Source of the DNA: Ferrovum sp.
Lineage (GTDB): Bacteria; Pseudomonadota; Gammaproteobacteria; Burkholderiales; Ferrovaceae
Direction of reading: 5' to 3'
Length of the DNA stretch: 57,442 nt
Assembly: GCA_019456405.1 (NCBI GenBank)
Contig: WJXM01000019.1
Coordinates: 1 to 57,442, forward strand
Shown here one piece after another: positions 43,873 to 53,109 of this stretch (positions within the stretch are counted from its first letter, which is position 1; each line of letters opens with the position of its first letter). Position numbers and translations under genes: made by a program. The notes beneath the pieces are model-generated. The model saw only the letters and a list, made by a program, of their open reading frames with translations, did no database searches and had not been told where the DNA came from.

Positions 43873-44896
43873 TGATTTCCATGAGATGATCTTTGGGAAG
43901 GGCACGGGTCAGCACCTGACCGAGAAGATGAGGTAACTTTTCGTAACCCAATCCGCCTCCGGGTTTCTTGAACGCCAGATCCGGACGTGTCAAGGAATGT
44001 CCGGCCGGCAGGTTTCGGGTAGTCACCCAGGACCTGCCAAAAATGGCGGGATCAAAACCCAATCGTTCCAATTGCACCGACTTAGAAACGGGCGAGGTAC
44101 GCATGCTCCACGCAAAGAGTGCACCGTCCACCAGTGCTTTGAGTCCAGAGGGCGTGAGTGAAGCCGGAACATCCGGTCCGAACATGCGTTCATGCAACGT
44201 GAGATGGACTTCCAGCAGTGAAGCACCCAGATAGGTCGCCACAATACCTGGAACAGGAGAGGCCGAATGGTCTGACAATCCGACCGGAAAGGAAGGCTCC
44301 GCTTCGAGCAAGGCTTCCAGCAGATTGAGGCCCACTTCCTGCGGGGGCGTGGGATAACGACTGGTACAGTGCATCAACGCCACAGGTGAACCATGGTCCT
44401 GAAATTCCTGCGCCAATGCCAGTAAATGTTCGGGCGCCATCAAGCCACTGGAGAGCAGGAGAGGTTTGCCGGTACGTCCCACCCATTCCAGTAATTCCGG
44501 GTTATGGACCTCGCCAGAGGCGATTTTCCAGGCGACCATGCCCAGAGCATCGAGCCATTCACAGGCACGAACGGAAAAGGGACTACTCAAAAACACCAGG
44601 CCATGACGTTCCGCATGATGTTTGAGAATCTTCCACTGCTCGAGCGTAAATTCCATACGCTGCCAGTATTCATAACGGGAATGATCCTGTTGACTGAACG
44701 GAACGCGCCAAGGTTCGTGTATCGTACTTTCTTCTGCTGCCAAATGAGTTTGAAATTTGACGGCCTGCACTCCACACTCAGCGGCTACTTCGATAAAAGC
44801 CATGGCCTGCCCCAAACTGCCTTCATGACTTTGAGCGACCTCGGCGATGACAAACGGGGGATGATCCGGACCAATGTCATAATCGGAAATTCTCAT
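43853..44896 (-). CDS. Sialic acid synthase family protein (NeuB-like)
   Basis: 347 residues from ATG at 44896. PPFVIAEVAQSHEGSLGQAMAFIEVAAECGVQAVKFQTH, KIASGEVHNPELLEWVGRTGKPLLLSSGL, MHCTSRYPTPPQEVGLN and PVGLSDHS are hallmarks of NeuB/PseI/LegI synthases, and the end (about 290-345, ARSWVTTRNLPAGHSLTRPDLAFKKPGGG-like) is the antifreeze-type SAF domain. It condenses phosphoenolpyruvate with a six-carbon amino sugar to a nonulosonic acid. The exact sugar cannot be read from sequence. It is translated just before the epimerase, with a 20-bp overlap. Confidence 0.92.
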   Translation of the reverse strand: MRISDYDIGPDHPPFVIAEVAQSHEGSLGQAMAFIEVAAECGVQAVKFQTHLAAEESTIHEPWRVPFSQQDHSRYEYWQRMEFTLEQWKILKHHAERHGLVFLSSPFSVRACEWLDALGMVAWKIASGEVHNPELLEWVGRTGKPLLLSSGLMAPEHLLALAQEFQDHGSPVALMHCTSRYPTPPQEVGLNLLEALLEAEPSFPVGLSDHSASPVPGIVATYLGASLLEVHLTLHERMFGPDVPASLTPSGLKALVDGALFAWSMRTSPVSKSVQLERLGFDPAIFGRSWVTTRNLPAGHSLTRPDLAFKKPGGGLGYEKLPHLLGQVLTRALPKDHLMEINDVCCP

Positions 44897-44933
44897 GAAC
44901 GGATCCTGTATGAGTGGTAATTTGTACCAGTCA

Positions 44934-44964
44934 ATTATACCAACGGGTACCCTTACGATTGTAA
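44934..44964 (-). promoter_or_regulatory. Promoter of the neuB-neuC pair
   Basis: Leftward TATAAT (44934-44939) with TTACAA (44959-44964) 19 bp upstream, about 38 bp before the ATG. A GGGTACCC palindrome lies in the spacer. Confidence 0.55.
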
Positions 44965-45130
44965 CAAATGGTTCTTCCCGGTTGAGGTTCTTTCGGGAAA
45001 AATGGAACATCATGAACCCTTGGTCTTAAGTCAGAATTAGACTTCCCAAGACGAGACGGTTACAGTACGCAAGAAGATCTCCGCCTATAATGCTTCCTTA
45101 CCTTCATTGACCGACCTTACCGTGACCTTG

Positions 45131-46063
45131 ATGCCTGCACAGCCCCCCACCCTTTCAGGCTCTCTCTGGATGTTGGTAGCGGGCCTGAACTTCGCTCTGA
45201 TGGGCGTCTTTGTCAAGTGGGGCGCTCAGGATTTCAGCGCTTCGGAACTGGTGTTCTATCGTTCGCTGTTTGGCATGCTGTTCCTGCTGATCGTGGCTCG
45301 CCAGCCCCTCGGGGCCTATGCCACAGTACATTGGCTGCGCCATCTGGGACGCAGTTTGTCCGGACTGATTTCTCTCTGGCTGTATTTCCTGGCCTTGGCC
45401 CATTTGCCCCTGGCCACTGCCGTCACCCTCAACTATACCTCTCCCCTCTTTCTGGCGGCCATTCTGCGCTTCACCCACCCGCACGATTCCCGCCCTGGAT
45501 TGCTGGGTCTTCTGGGACTGGGATTCGGTGGCGTGATACTGTTGTTGCAACCCCATCTGACGCCACAACAGTGGAGTTATGCGGGAATTGGTCTTCTATC
45601 GGGCATGGGTGCGGGACTCTCCTACGCCCAGATTCGCAGCATGGCCCATCTGGGTGAACCGGACTGGCGGGTGGTGTTTTATTTCACCACCCTCTCCACC
45701 GTGGTCACTGGTCTGGCCCTGCCCTTTCAACCGGCCCATGCCTGGTCCCTTCATTCCCTGGGCATCCTGGCCGGACTGGGGCTGTTTGCCACACTCGGAC
45801 AACTGACCATGACGCGCGCCTACCGCACCGGAGTAACCCTGGTAGTGGCCAATCTGGCTTATGGCACCATCGTCTTCTCCACTCTGCTGGGGATGGTTTT
45901 TTTTACCGAACATCCCGCCCCGACAACCTGGCTCGGGATTGGGGTCGTCATTCTGGCTGGGGTAGGATCGAGCCTCTGGCGCTCGTCACTGCCCGCCAGA
46001 TCCCTTCCAGCAGTTGCAGAGGGGTCGGGGGACACCCCCCCACCACCACGTCCACTGGAATGA
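45131..46063 (+). CDS. EamA/DMT-superfamily transporter
   Basis: About 310 residues from ATG at 45131 (GTG and TTG starts up to 45107 are possible; no clear ribosome site). Ten hydrophobic spans in two repeats; the typical LWMLVAGLNFALMGVFVKWGAQ..SASELVFYRSLFG start and the second-half GLGLFATLGQLTMTRAYRTG identify the family. Substrate unknown; such proteins export metabolites or amino acids. The last 116 bp overlap the convergent hyfI-like gene; the overlapped part encodes the final span and a proline-rich tail. Confidence 0.88.
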   Translation: MPAQPPTLSGSLWMLVAGLNFALMGVFVKWGAQDFSASELVFYRSLFGMLFLLIVARQPLGAYATVHWLRHLGRSLSGLISLWLYFLALAHLPLATAVTLNYTSPLFLAAILRFTHPHDSRPGLLGLLGLGFGGVILLLQPHLTPQQWSYAGIGLLSGMGAGLSYAQIRSMAHLGEPDWRVVFYFTTLSTVVTGLALPFQPAHAWSLHSLGILAGLGLFATLGQLTMTRAYRTGVTLVVANLAYGTIVFSTLLGMVFFTEHPAPTTWLGIGVVILAGVGSSLWRSSLPARSLPAVAEGSGDTPPPPRPLE

Positions 46064-46475
46064 CCTGACTGACCCCACCCAGACAGGCATAAGATTTGCC
46101 AAACACCCCTCCATCACGCCCGCAGTCCCCTACCGCCACCACCCAGCGGGGTTCCGGTAGCGCCGCGTAGGTACGGCGCAGGGCCTCCTCCATGTGACGG
46201 GAGACGGGGCCGGTCACCAACAGCAGATCGGCATGGCGCGGACTGGCAGAAAAGCGCAGGCCCAGCCCTGTCAAGTTGTACTGAGGCGCATTGAGCGCAT
46301 GGATTTCCAATTCACACCCATTGCACGACCCTGCATCCACATGCCGAATCACCAATGCCCGTCCAAAGCGCCGCCACAAAGCCTGTTGCCAGGTTTCCAG
46401 GTCGGCCTGCGGCCAGGAAAAAGATTCACTGCGCACTCCATGGCGTAAAATCTCGTTCAAAATATTGGCCATCAT
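45948..46475 (-). CDS. hyfI: Hydrogenase-4-like small subunit (NuoB/HyfI type)
   Basis: 175 residues. All four ligands of the proximal [4Fe-4S] cluster are present: Cys51 and Cys54 (GSCNGCELE), Cys118 (VGDCGRDGGVF), Cys148 (GGCPPTPLQLLEGI). It is the electron-transfer subunit paired with the HyfG-like protein; the start overlaps the hyfG stop (ATGA). It is the last gene of the operon and overlaps the convergent transporter by 116 bp. Confidence 0.92.
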   Translation of the reverse strand: MMANILNEILRHGVRSESFSWPQADLETWQQALWRRFGRALVIRHVDAGSCNGCELEIHALNAPQYNLTGLGLRFSASPRHADLLLVTGPVSRHMEEALRRTYAALPEPRWVVAVGDCGRDGGVFGKSYACLGGVSQVIPVDVVVGGCPPTPLQLLEGIWRAVTSARGSILPQPE

Positions 46476-48007
46476 CCATCCTGCCCGCTGTAACTCAAGT
46501 TGAAGGACTTGTTGATCAAAGGAAAATCCGGCACGATGTTGCCCTGCACCGCATGTTCCAGAATGGGCCAGTTACTCATCGATACGTCTTCCGGGTGCCA
46601 GCGCCGTACTTGTCCCTGCGCCCCCAGTTCCAGAGCCACGAATACCTCGCCGCGCCATCCCTCCACCCAACCCACCCCGACCCCTGCACGCAGTGGGGGA
46701 AAGGCGTCCCAAAGGCTCGGTCCGGACGGCAAATGCTCGATGAAATAACGGATCAGGCGCAAGGATTCAAAAACCTCATCGAAGCGCACGGCTACCCTTG
46801 CGGCCACATCGCCCTGAGCGCGGGTCGCCATGCGTACTTCAGCCTGCGCATAAGGTACCGTGGGACAGGACACGCGCAGATCCCAAGCCTGGGCCGAAGC
46901 CCGTCCCGCCAGCCCCACCAGACCCAGGCGGGCAGCCAACTCCGGGGTCACCCGCCCCGTGTTCAAATAGCGGTCCTGCACCCCCGCGTGCTCCTGCAAG
47001 AGATCCTGCAAACGATGAACTTCCCGCTCCAGAGTCGCACATTCCGCCTGCAGGGATTGACAGTCTCTGACCGTCAATCCTTGGGCCACGCCTCCCAACA
47101 GAATCTGGTCATACAGATAACGATGCCCCACCAGACTTTCGTGGGTACGCAAAGCGGTTTCCTTGAGCGCCCAGAACAGGGAAAAACCGGCACTCAACCC
47201 CACGTCGTTGCATAGATATCCCAAATCTCCCAAATGATTGACCAGACGCTCCCGCTCCAGCCAAAGGGCGCGCAGCCACTCGGCCCGTTCCGGAACCTGC
47301 CGTCCCAGAATGGATTCCACCGCTTGCGCCGTCGCCCAAGCACCAGCCACCGTACTGTCGCCGGATACCCTGCCGGCCAGGTGGATCAACTCGGTGGGCG
47401 CAAGGGATTCAGCCCGTTTTTCGATCCCCTTGTGGGTATACCCCAGTTGAGTATCGAGACGCAGTACCCGTTCTCCCACCACGGAAAAACGAAAATGCCC
47501 AGGCTCGATGATGCCGGCATGCACCGGTCCCACGGGAATCTCGTGCACCCCTTGCCCGCTCACCGTAACAAAGGGATAAGGTTCCTGTTCCAAAAGTGGG
47601 TAAGCCTGTCCATCTTCTCCTTTCCGCAAAGGGAAACGGTCGACGGGCCAAGCGCCGTGGCGCAGCCAGGGACGCCCCTCTGCGGCACCCTGGGCAAGCA
47701 GGCCCAGCAGATCATGGGTAGCGCGTTGCAGACGATTGGCATTGGCAAACACATCGTCCAGTGCCGGATAGCTGGGGTCATGGGGGGGAAGAGGTACACG
47801 CAACCAGCGCAGTCCTCCCTGTACCGCCAGGGCCAGATGCAGGTCAAAATTTTCTTCGCCTTCATCACTACCCCATAGGGAAACCAGGCGCGCTCCGCGT
47901 TCCTTTTGTGTCAGACAGAGAGTCCGCAGATCCTCCCGGGATACCGTTTCCTGCCAGGCTGGCACGACGCCAGACAAGGTCCGTACGAGGGGCATCGAGG
48001 TCGTCAT
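46472..48007 (-). CDS. hyfG: Hydrogenase-4-like large subunit without Ni ligands (HyfG/NuoC-NuoD type)
   Basis: 511 residues. An N-terminal NuoC-like domain (about 20-115) is fused to the catalytic-subunit fold: HAGIIEPGHFRFSVVGE, LGYTHKGIEKRAE, ERERLVNHLGDLG. In true [NiFe] enzymes the next motifs are RxCGxC and DPCxxC. Here they read RVSGDS (Ser215, Ser218) and SFNLSY (Asn503, Tyr506), so all four cysteines are lost. The protein cannot hold a Ni-Fe site and resembles NuoD or the energy-converting hydrogenase-related (Ehr) proteins. Its substrate is unknown. Confidence 0.9.
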   Translation of the reverse strand: MTTSMPLVRTLSGVVPAWQETVSREDLRTLCLTQKERGARLVSLWGSDEGEENFDLHLALAVQGGLRWLRVPLPPHDPSYPALDDVFANANRLQRATHDLLGLLAQGAAEGRPWLRHGAWPVDRFPLRKGEDGQAYPLLEQEPYPFVTVSGQGVHEIPVGPVHAGIIEPGHFRFSVVGERVLRLDTQLGYTHKGIEKRAESLAPTELIHLAGRVSGDSTVAGAWATAQAVESILGRQVPERAEWLRALWLERERLVNHLGDLGYLCNDVGLSAGFSLFWALKETALRTHESLVGHRYLYDQILLGGVAQGLTVRDCQSLQAECATLEREVHRLQDLLQEHAGVQDRYLNTGRVTPELAARLGLVGLAGRASAQAWDLRVSCPTVPYAQAEVRMATRAQGDVAARVAVRFDEVFESLRLIRYFIEHLPSGPSLWDAFPPLRAGVGVGWVEGWRGEVFVALELGAQGQVRRWHPEDVSMSNWPILEHAVQGNIVPDFPLINKSFNLSYSGQDG

Positions 48008-48011
48008 GGTC

Positions 48012-49460
48012 CTAACCCAGCAACGCGGCCGCCTGACGATACCAGATCGCCAAAGCCGGGGGCAGATAAAGACCCAGGATCAAGACCAGGGTCAAATGCA
48101 GGAATACCGGCAGGATGGCCGGAGGATGGGGCAGGCGCTGTCCGGTTGCCGGACCGAAAACCATGGGTTGAACCTTGCCAAAAATCGCCGCAAAGGCCAC
48201 TCCCAAGGCCCCCAGCAAAATGGGGGTGGCCCAGGGTTGCTCATGCATGGCCGTGGTCAGGATCAGAAATTCGCTGGCAAAGACGCCGAAAGGGGGCATG
48301 CCAAGGATGGCCAGCGCACCCAGCAACAACCCCCAACCGATGGTGGGACTGGTACGGATCAAGCCCCGAATCTGCGCCATGAGTTGTGTCCCGCTTTTCT
48401 GGCTGGCATGTCCCACCGCAAAAAAAATGGCGGATTTGGTGAGGGAATGCATCGTCATGTGCAGCAGTCCGGCAAAATTGGCCACCGCGCCTCCCATCCC
48501 GAAGGCAAACGTCATCAACCCCATGTGCTCGATGGAAGAATAAGCAAAAAGGCGCTTGATGTCCTTCTGTCGCATCAGGAAAAGTGCTGCCACGGCCACG
48601 CTGAAAACTCCAAAACCCATCATCAGATGCCCGGCAAAAGGTTGGTGCAGCGCTCCATCCACCAGTACTTTGGTGCGTAATACCGCATACAGGGCCACAT
48701 TGAGCAACAAACCGGACAGTACGGCCGAAATGGGCGTTGGACCTTCGGCATGAGCATCAGGTAGCCAGTTATGGAGTGGGGCAAGTCCCACCTTGGTACC
48801 ATACCCAACCAGCAAAAATACGAAGGCCAAAGAAACGATGGTGGGCTCCAGTTGTCCCTTGACCTGAGCCAGATGGGTCCAGAGCAAGGCATTCCCCCCT
48901 TCTCCCAGAACTTTTTCCGCCGCAAAATAGAGCAATATGGTGCCAAAGAGGGCTTGGGCGATACCGACCCCGCACAGAATAAAATATTTCCAAGCCGCTT
49001 CCAGACTGGCTGGAGTTCGATACAAAGACACCAACAATACCGTGGTCAAGGTCGCCGCCTCCATAGCCACCCACAGCAGTCCCAGATTATTGGTGGTCAA
49101 TGCCACCAATAACGTAAACAGGAAGGCCTGGTACATGCCGTGATAAAGGCGCAAACGACTCGCCGATAGGCGCCCATGCTGCACTTCATTCCGCACGTAG
49201 GGGCGTGAGAACCATGCCGTCGTCGTGCCCACAAAAGCCGTCAACCCCACCAGAAAGACATTGAAAGGGTCGACCACAAACTGTTCATCCCAAGCACTCA
49301 CCCGGCCCTCCTGCAGCACCCGCGCCGCCAGGAACCCTGCAGCCCCCAGCGTGGCAATGCTGACCAGTAGATTGACCAGCGGTGCCTGCGCCCGCTGACC
49401 CGTTGCGCCCAACCAAAGCCCTCCCAACAACGGAAAACTCAACAGTACCCAAATCTCCAT
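48012..49460 (-). CDS. hyfF: Hydrogenase-4-like membrane subunit HyfF (NuoL/M/N-type)
   Basis: 482 residues from ATG at 49460, about 14 spans. YGTKVGLAPLHNWLPDAHAEGPTPISAVLSGLLLNVALY and FAYSSIEHMGLM are the conserved proton-channel helices, with lysines in the membrane (GTKVGLAPLH, MTKSAIFF-like as SLTKSAIFF). It is an antiporter-like subunit that should couple electron transfer to ion movement. It lies 1 bp from hyfE and 4 bp from hyfG. Confidence 0.93.
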   Translation of the reverse strand: MEIWVLLSFPLLGGLWLGATGQRAQAPLVNLLVSIATLGAAGFLAARVLQEGRVSAWDEQFVVDPFNVFLVGLTAFVGTTTAWFSRPYVRNEVQHGRLSASRLRLYHGMYQAFLFTLLVALTTNNLGLLWVAMEAATLTTVLLVSLYRTPASLEAAWKYFILCGVGIAQALFGTILLYFAAEKVLGEGGNALLWTHLAQVKGQLEPTIVSLAFVFLLVGYGTKVGLAPLHNWLPDAHAEGPTPISAVLSGLLLNVALYAVLRTKVLVDGALHQPFAGHLMMGFGVFSVAVAALFLMRQKDIKRLFAYSSIEHMGLMTFAFGMGGAVANFAGLLHMTMHSLTKSAIFFAVGHASQKSGTQLMAQIRGLIRTSPTIGWGLLLGALAILGMPPFGVFASEFLILTTAMHEQPWATPILLGALGVAFAAIFGKVQPMVFGPATGQRLPHPPAILPVFLHLTLVLILGLYLPPALAIWYRQAAALLG

Positions 49461-49461
49461 G

Positions 49462-50136
49462 TCATTCTTCCTTGAGTTTTTCCATGTGCCGAATATCCAG
49501 ACTGTCGAAGGTTTCACGAATTTGAAAAAAGAAGATCCCAAAAATAAACATTCCCACCAGCACGTCGAGGGCTACCCCCAGTTCCACCACCATGGGCATG
49601 CCATAAGTGGCTGAGGTGGCCGCCAGGAACAGGCCATTTTCCAGGGCCAGAAAACCAATTACCTGGGGCACCGCCTTGCGTCGCGTGATCATCATCATGA
49701 AGGACAGCAACACGCTGGCCAGGGCAATGCCCAGGGTATTGCGCAGGATGGTGCTGGAAAAGTGCGCGATGGGCAAAGCCAGATTGAAGGAGAAAACCAC
49801 CAGACCAATCCCGACCAGCATCGTGGTGGGAATGTTGATCAAGGTTTCCACATCCCATACCACGTCGAGACGGCGAATCAGGCGATGCAACAGCAGAGGA
49901 AGGATCAGGACCTTGATGATCAGGGTCAAGACCGCCGAATAATACAAATGGGGTTGATGTGTCAGCCAGGCACTATCCGCAATGGACAAGGTCAGGATCA
50001 AACCTTGCCAGGCAAAGAGGTGGATCAAGGTTAGAATGCGACGCTGGGACAGCATGGCAAAGGCAATCAGAAGCAACAACGATGCAAACAGATCGAGTAG
50101 TTGCTGTGCGAAGGGCGCCGGGTTCCAGTGACTCAT
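49462..50136 (-). CDS. hyfE: Hydrogenase-4-like membrane subunit HyfE
   Basis: 224 residues from ATG at 50136, with seven hydrophobic segments and the C-terminal IFFFQIRETFDSLDIRHMEKLKE tail typical of HyfE. VIGFLALENGLFLAAT carries the glutamate found in NuoK-like helices. It sits between hyfC and hyfF with gaps of 2 and 1 bp. Confidence 0.9.
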   Translation of the reverse strand: MSHWNPAPFAQQLLDLFASLLLLIAFAMLSQRRILTLIHLFAWQGLILTLSIADSAWLTHQPHLYYSAVLTLIIKVLILPLLLHRLIRRLDVVWDVETLINIPTTMLVGIGLVVFSFNLALPIAHFSSTILRNTLGIALASVLLSFMMMITRRKAVPQVIGFLALENGLFLAATSATYGMPMVVELGVALDVLVGMFIFGIFFFQIRETFDSLDIRHMEKLKEE

Positions 50137-50138
50137 TC

Positions 50139-51086
50139 TCACGAACCCAGCAGGTAATGCAACAGAATGGCCAATACCGCCAACAGAAAAGCCGTTCCCA
50201 GATATTCCGGGACGCGAAATAAACGCTGTTTGGCCGAAATGGTTTCCAGCACGGCCAAGCCCGCGCCCATCACCGTCAATTTCAGCAGAAACAGGATCAA
50301 TGCCCTCAGGATCTCCCATCCCTGCAGACTGTCCGTCAGACCAAAGGGCAGGAACAGGGCAAAACCAAGGCTGAAATAGATCAGCAGTTTCAGGGCATTG
50401 GCCCATTCGATGAGGGCCAGATGACGCCCCGAATATTCCAGGATCATGGCTTCATGGATCATCGTCAACTCCAGATGCGTCTCCGGGTTGTCCACCGGGA
50501 TCCGTCCATTCTCTGCCAGTAGCACCATCAGGAAAGCAACCCCGGCAAAAGCCAGACTGGGATAGAGGTAAAATCCGCGCGCAGCAAATCCGGTCACCAT
50601 AAAACGCAGGGAGGTACTGGCATTGAGGGACGCGACGGTAAAAAAGACCATGAGGAGTGCCGGCTCTGCCAGAAAGGACACCAACATTTCACGACGCGCC
50701 CCCAGCGAGCCGAAAGCCGTCCCCACATCCATGGCCGCCAGTGCCAGAAATACCCTGGCCAGGGACAGCAACCCCACCAGAGCGATCACGTCCACCGCGC
50801 CGGCCAAGGGGAGATCGGTGATAACCATGGGAATCAAACTGGCGGTCAATCCCATACACCCGAACAGAAGATAAGGAGTCACGCGCAATAGAGGAGAGGC
50901 CGTTTCCGCAATCACCACTTCTTTGTGAAACAACTTGAATAACTGTCGATAAGGCTGTATCAAGGGAGGAGCCTGTCTGTTTTGCAACCAGGCCCGCCAG
51001 ATCCCTACCCAGCCCATCAGCAGCGGCGCCAGCAGAATACCCAGAATTTCTTGCCCTCCCTGGAGCAACCAGTTTACCAGTGTCAT
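50139..51086 (-). CDS. hyfC: Hydrogenase-4-like membrane subunit HyfC (NuoH-type)
   Basis: 315 residues from ATG at 51086 (overlaps the hyfB stop by ATGA). About eight spans; QNRQAPPLIQPYRQLFKLFHKE, ARVFLALAAMDVGTAFGSLGARREM and ENGRIPVDNPETHLELTMIHEAMILEYSG are diagnostic of HycD/HyfC/NuoH. It is the membrane anchor connecting the peripheral arm to the channel subunits. Confidence 0.94.
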   Translation of the reverse strand: MTLVNWLLQGGQEILGILLAPLLMGWVGIWRAWLQNRQAPPLIQPYRQLFKLFHKEVVIAETASPLLRVTPYLLFGCMGLTASLIPMVITDLPLAGAVDVIALVGLLSLARVFLALAAMDVGTAFGSLGARREMLVSFLAEPALLMVFFTVASLNASTSLRFMVTGFAARGFYLYPSLAFAGVAFLMVLLAENGRIPVDNPETHLELTMIHEAMILEYSGRHLALIEWANALKLLIYFSLGFALFLPFGLTDSLQGWEILRALILFLLKLTVMGAGLAVLETISAKQRLFRVPEYLGTAFLLAVLAILLHYLLGS

Positions 51087-53104
51087 GGCCGGGTCCCCGT
51101 CACGAGTGCCAACAAGGCCAGCAGGGTAGTAAAACTGAACAGCAGATAGTTGGAGATGCGCCCTTGTTGCAACACCCCCACCACTTTCACCAAGCGGGCC
51201 ACGCCCCGCACCAGCGGCAGATAGCAGAGGGCCCAAAGAGGGTCGCGCACCTCGCTGTGGTAGTGCGGATGAGGATCGAAGGGGCTGGGAATCTCTCGTG
51301 ACAAACCAAAGAAAGACTCAAAAATCTGCTTGATCGGTTGACCGAACCCATCGGCACTGTCCTGCATGCGCGCAGTCTGGAAAGGATAGCCGCAGTCCCA
51401 GGCCGGTGCTCGACGCCAACGGCCATGGAAAAATCGGCGCACCCCCAGAAAGGTCAATCCCACACTCACCATGATGACGGCAAACAGGATCAGCGGACTG
51501 TAACTCGCCCGGCTGGCCGCAACCGGGGTGACCCATAACCAACCGTGTCGGGCAGCACTGGCGCCCAATCCCTGTCCCACCAGCGCATGGGTCACCGTAT
51601 CCAGTTGCAGGATGACCGAACTGGGAAACAGCCCCAACAGCACACACCCCAAGGCCATCCACCCCATCCCGAAACGCTCCCAAAGACCGATATCGTGTAC
51701 CTCGCCAAGCACCAGACCCCGCGCCTGCCCCAAAAAAACGATACCGTAAAACTTGACCATGGCAAAACCTGCCAGGGCCCCGACCAATGCCAGCACTGCA
51801 GCCCCCAAGGGCAATACCATATTGAGCCAGGGTTGCGGCAGGTCCGGACGCAGCAAGTAGGCTTGCAACAACAGCCATTCCGAGACGAAGCCGTTGAAAG
51901 GCGGCAATCCGGCCAGTGACAGGATGCCTATCAAACTCAATCCCGCCACCCAGGGCATGACACGGATCAGCCCCCCCAATTTGGCCATGTTCCGTTCCGT
52001 CGTGGCATGCAATACCGATCCTGCGCCCAAAAACAACAATCCCTTGAAAAAAGCATGGTTGAGGGCGTGATACAACACCGCTGCCAGGGCCAGGGCAGCC
52101 ACCGTTTCTTGCCCGGCCCCATGGAACAGCAAAGTCAAACCCAACCCACTCAGAATCAGCCCCATGTTTTCCACGGAAGACCAGGCCAACAGACGCTTGA
52201 TATCGGATTGGACGGCAGCAAAGAGCACGCCGAAGAGTGCCGTCAAGGAACCCAATCCCACCAGGAGCGCGCCCCACCACCACAAGGGCTGTCCGAGCAG
52301 ATCGAAAAGTACCCGCAGCAAGCCGTACAGGGCCATTTTGAGCATGATCCCGCTCATCAGCGCCGACACTGGAGAAGGCGCTGCGGGATGGGCTTCGGGC
52401 AACCAGGAGTGGAGGGGCAGCAGGCCTGCCTTGGCGCCAAACCCGATCAGCGCCAGAAGAAACGTCATGCTCGACCAGAAACCCGTCAAGGAATGGTGCC
52501 GGAGTGTGGCAAAAGCATAATCGCCGCCTGCGCCGCTTTGTAACAGGCCAAAACACAACAGCAAGGCGATGGCGCCCAGATGCGCCATCAAGAGATATAG
52601 AAAACCTGCCTCGCGAATCGCCGGGATCTCATGGTCAGTAGTCACCAGAAAATAGGAGGAAAGCGCCATGCCTTCCCAGGCTACCATGAAGAAATAGGCA
52701 TCATCCGCCACCAGAACCATCCCCATGCTGGCGAGAAAAAGCGCATAGAGCAAGATCAGGCGCTGAAAATCCCCTGCTCGAGTTTCTGCCATGTGTCGAA
52801 AATACCCCGTCGCATAAGCACTGATCCCACTGCCTGCCAGACCCAACAGGGTCAGAAAAAATGCCGACAGAACGTCGAGCCGCAGATGAAACGGCATGCC
52901 CGGCAAACCCATGGGCAAGACCAAAGTCTGTGCGCCTCCCTGCAAGGCCCAAAGCCCCGCCCCCGCCATCAGGACGGATAACCCCGTGATCAGAGGAAAC
53001 AGCAGACACCGCCCCCAGCGGGCGGGCACCACCAGTCCCAACAGTCCCAGCCCGCCCCACCCTATCAGGATCAGACCAACGAGATCGAGAGGCCGCAAGG
53101 ACAT
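51083..53104 (-). CDS. hyfB: Hydrogenase-4-like membrane subunit HyfB (NuoL-type)
   Basis: 673 residues, about 16 spans. AYFFMVAWEGMALSSYFLV (channel glutamate), GFGAKAGLLPLHSWLPEAHPAAPSPVSALMSGIMLKMALYG and LLAWSSVENMGLILSG are the conserved antiporter-like helices. The C-terminal soluble-looking part, with the WDCGYPFQTARMQDSADGF motif, is typical of HyfB/HycC. It is preceded by a small RHH-protein gene with a 5-bp gap. Confidence 0.94.
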   Translation of the reverse strand: MSLRPLDLVGLILIGWGGLGLLGLVVPARWGRCLLFPLITGLSVLMAGAGLWALQGGAQTLVLPMGLPGMPFHLRLDVLSAFFLTLLGLAGSGISAYATGYFRHMAETRAGDFQRLILLYALFLASMGMVLVADDAYFFMVAWEGMALSSYFLVTTDHEIPAIREAGFLYLLMAHLGAIALLLCFGLLQSGAGGDYAFATLRHHSLTGFWSSMTFLLALIGFGAKAGLLPLHSWLPEAHPAAPSPVSALMSGIMLKMALYGLLRVLFDLLGQPLWWWGALLVGLGSLTALFGVLFAAVQSDIKRLLAWSSVENMGLILSGLGLTLLFHGAGQETVAALALAAVLYHALNHAFFKGLLFLGAGSVLHATTERNMAKLGGLIRVMPWVAGLSLIGILSLAGLPPFNGFVSEWLLLQAYLLRPDLPQPWLNMVLPLGAAVLALVGALAGFAMVKFYGIVFLGQARGLVLGEVHDIGLWERFGMGWMALGCVLLGLFPSSVILQLDTVTHALVGQGLGASAARHGWLWVTPVAASRASYSPLILFAVIMVSVGLTFLGVRRFFHGRWRRAPAWDCGYPFQTARMQDSADGFGQPIKQIFESFFGLSREIPSPFDPHPHYHSEVRDPLWALCYLPLVRGVARLVKVVGVLQQGRISNYLLFSFTTLLALLALVTGTRP

Positions 53105-53109
53105 GAGGG

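Noticed and set aside
46472-48007. A genuine [NiFe] hydrogenase large subunit
   Set aside because: All four Ni-coordinating cysteines are replaced and no maturation genes are nearby.
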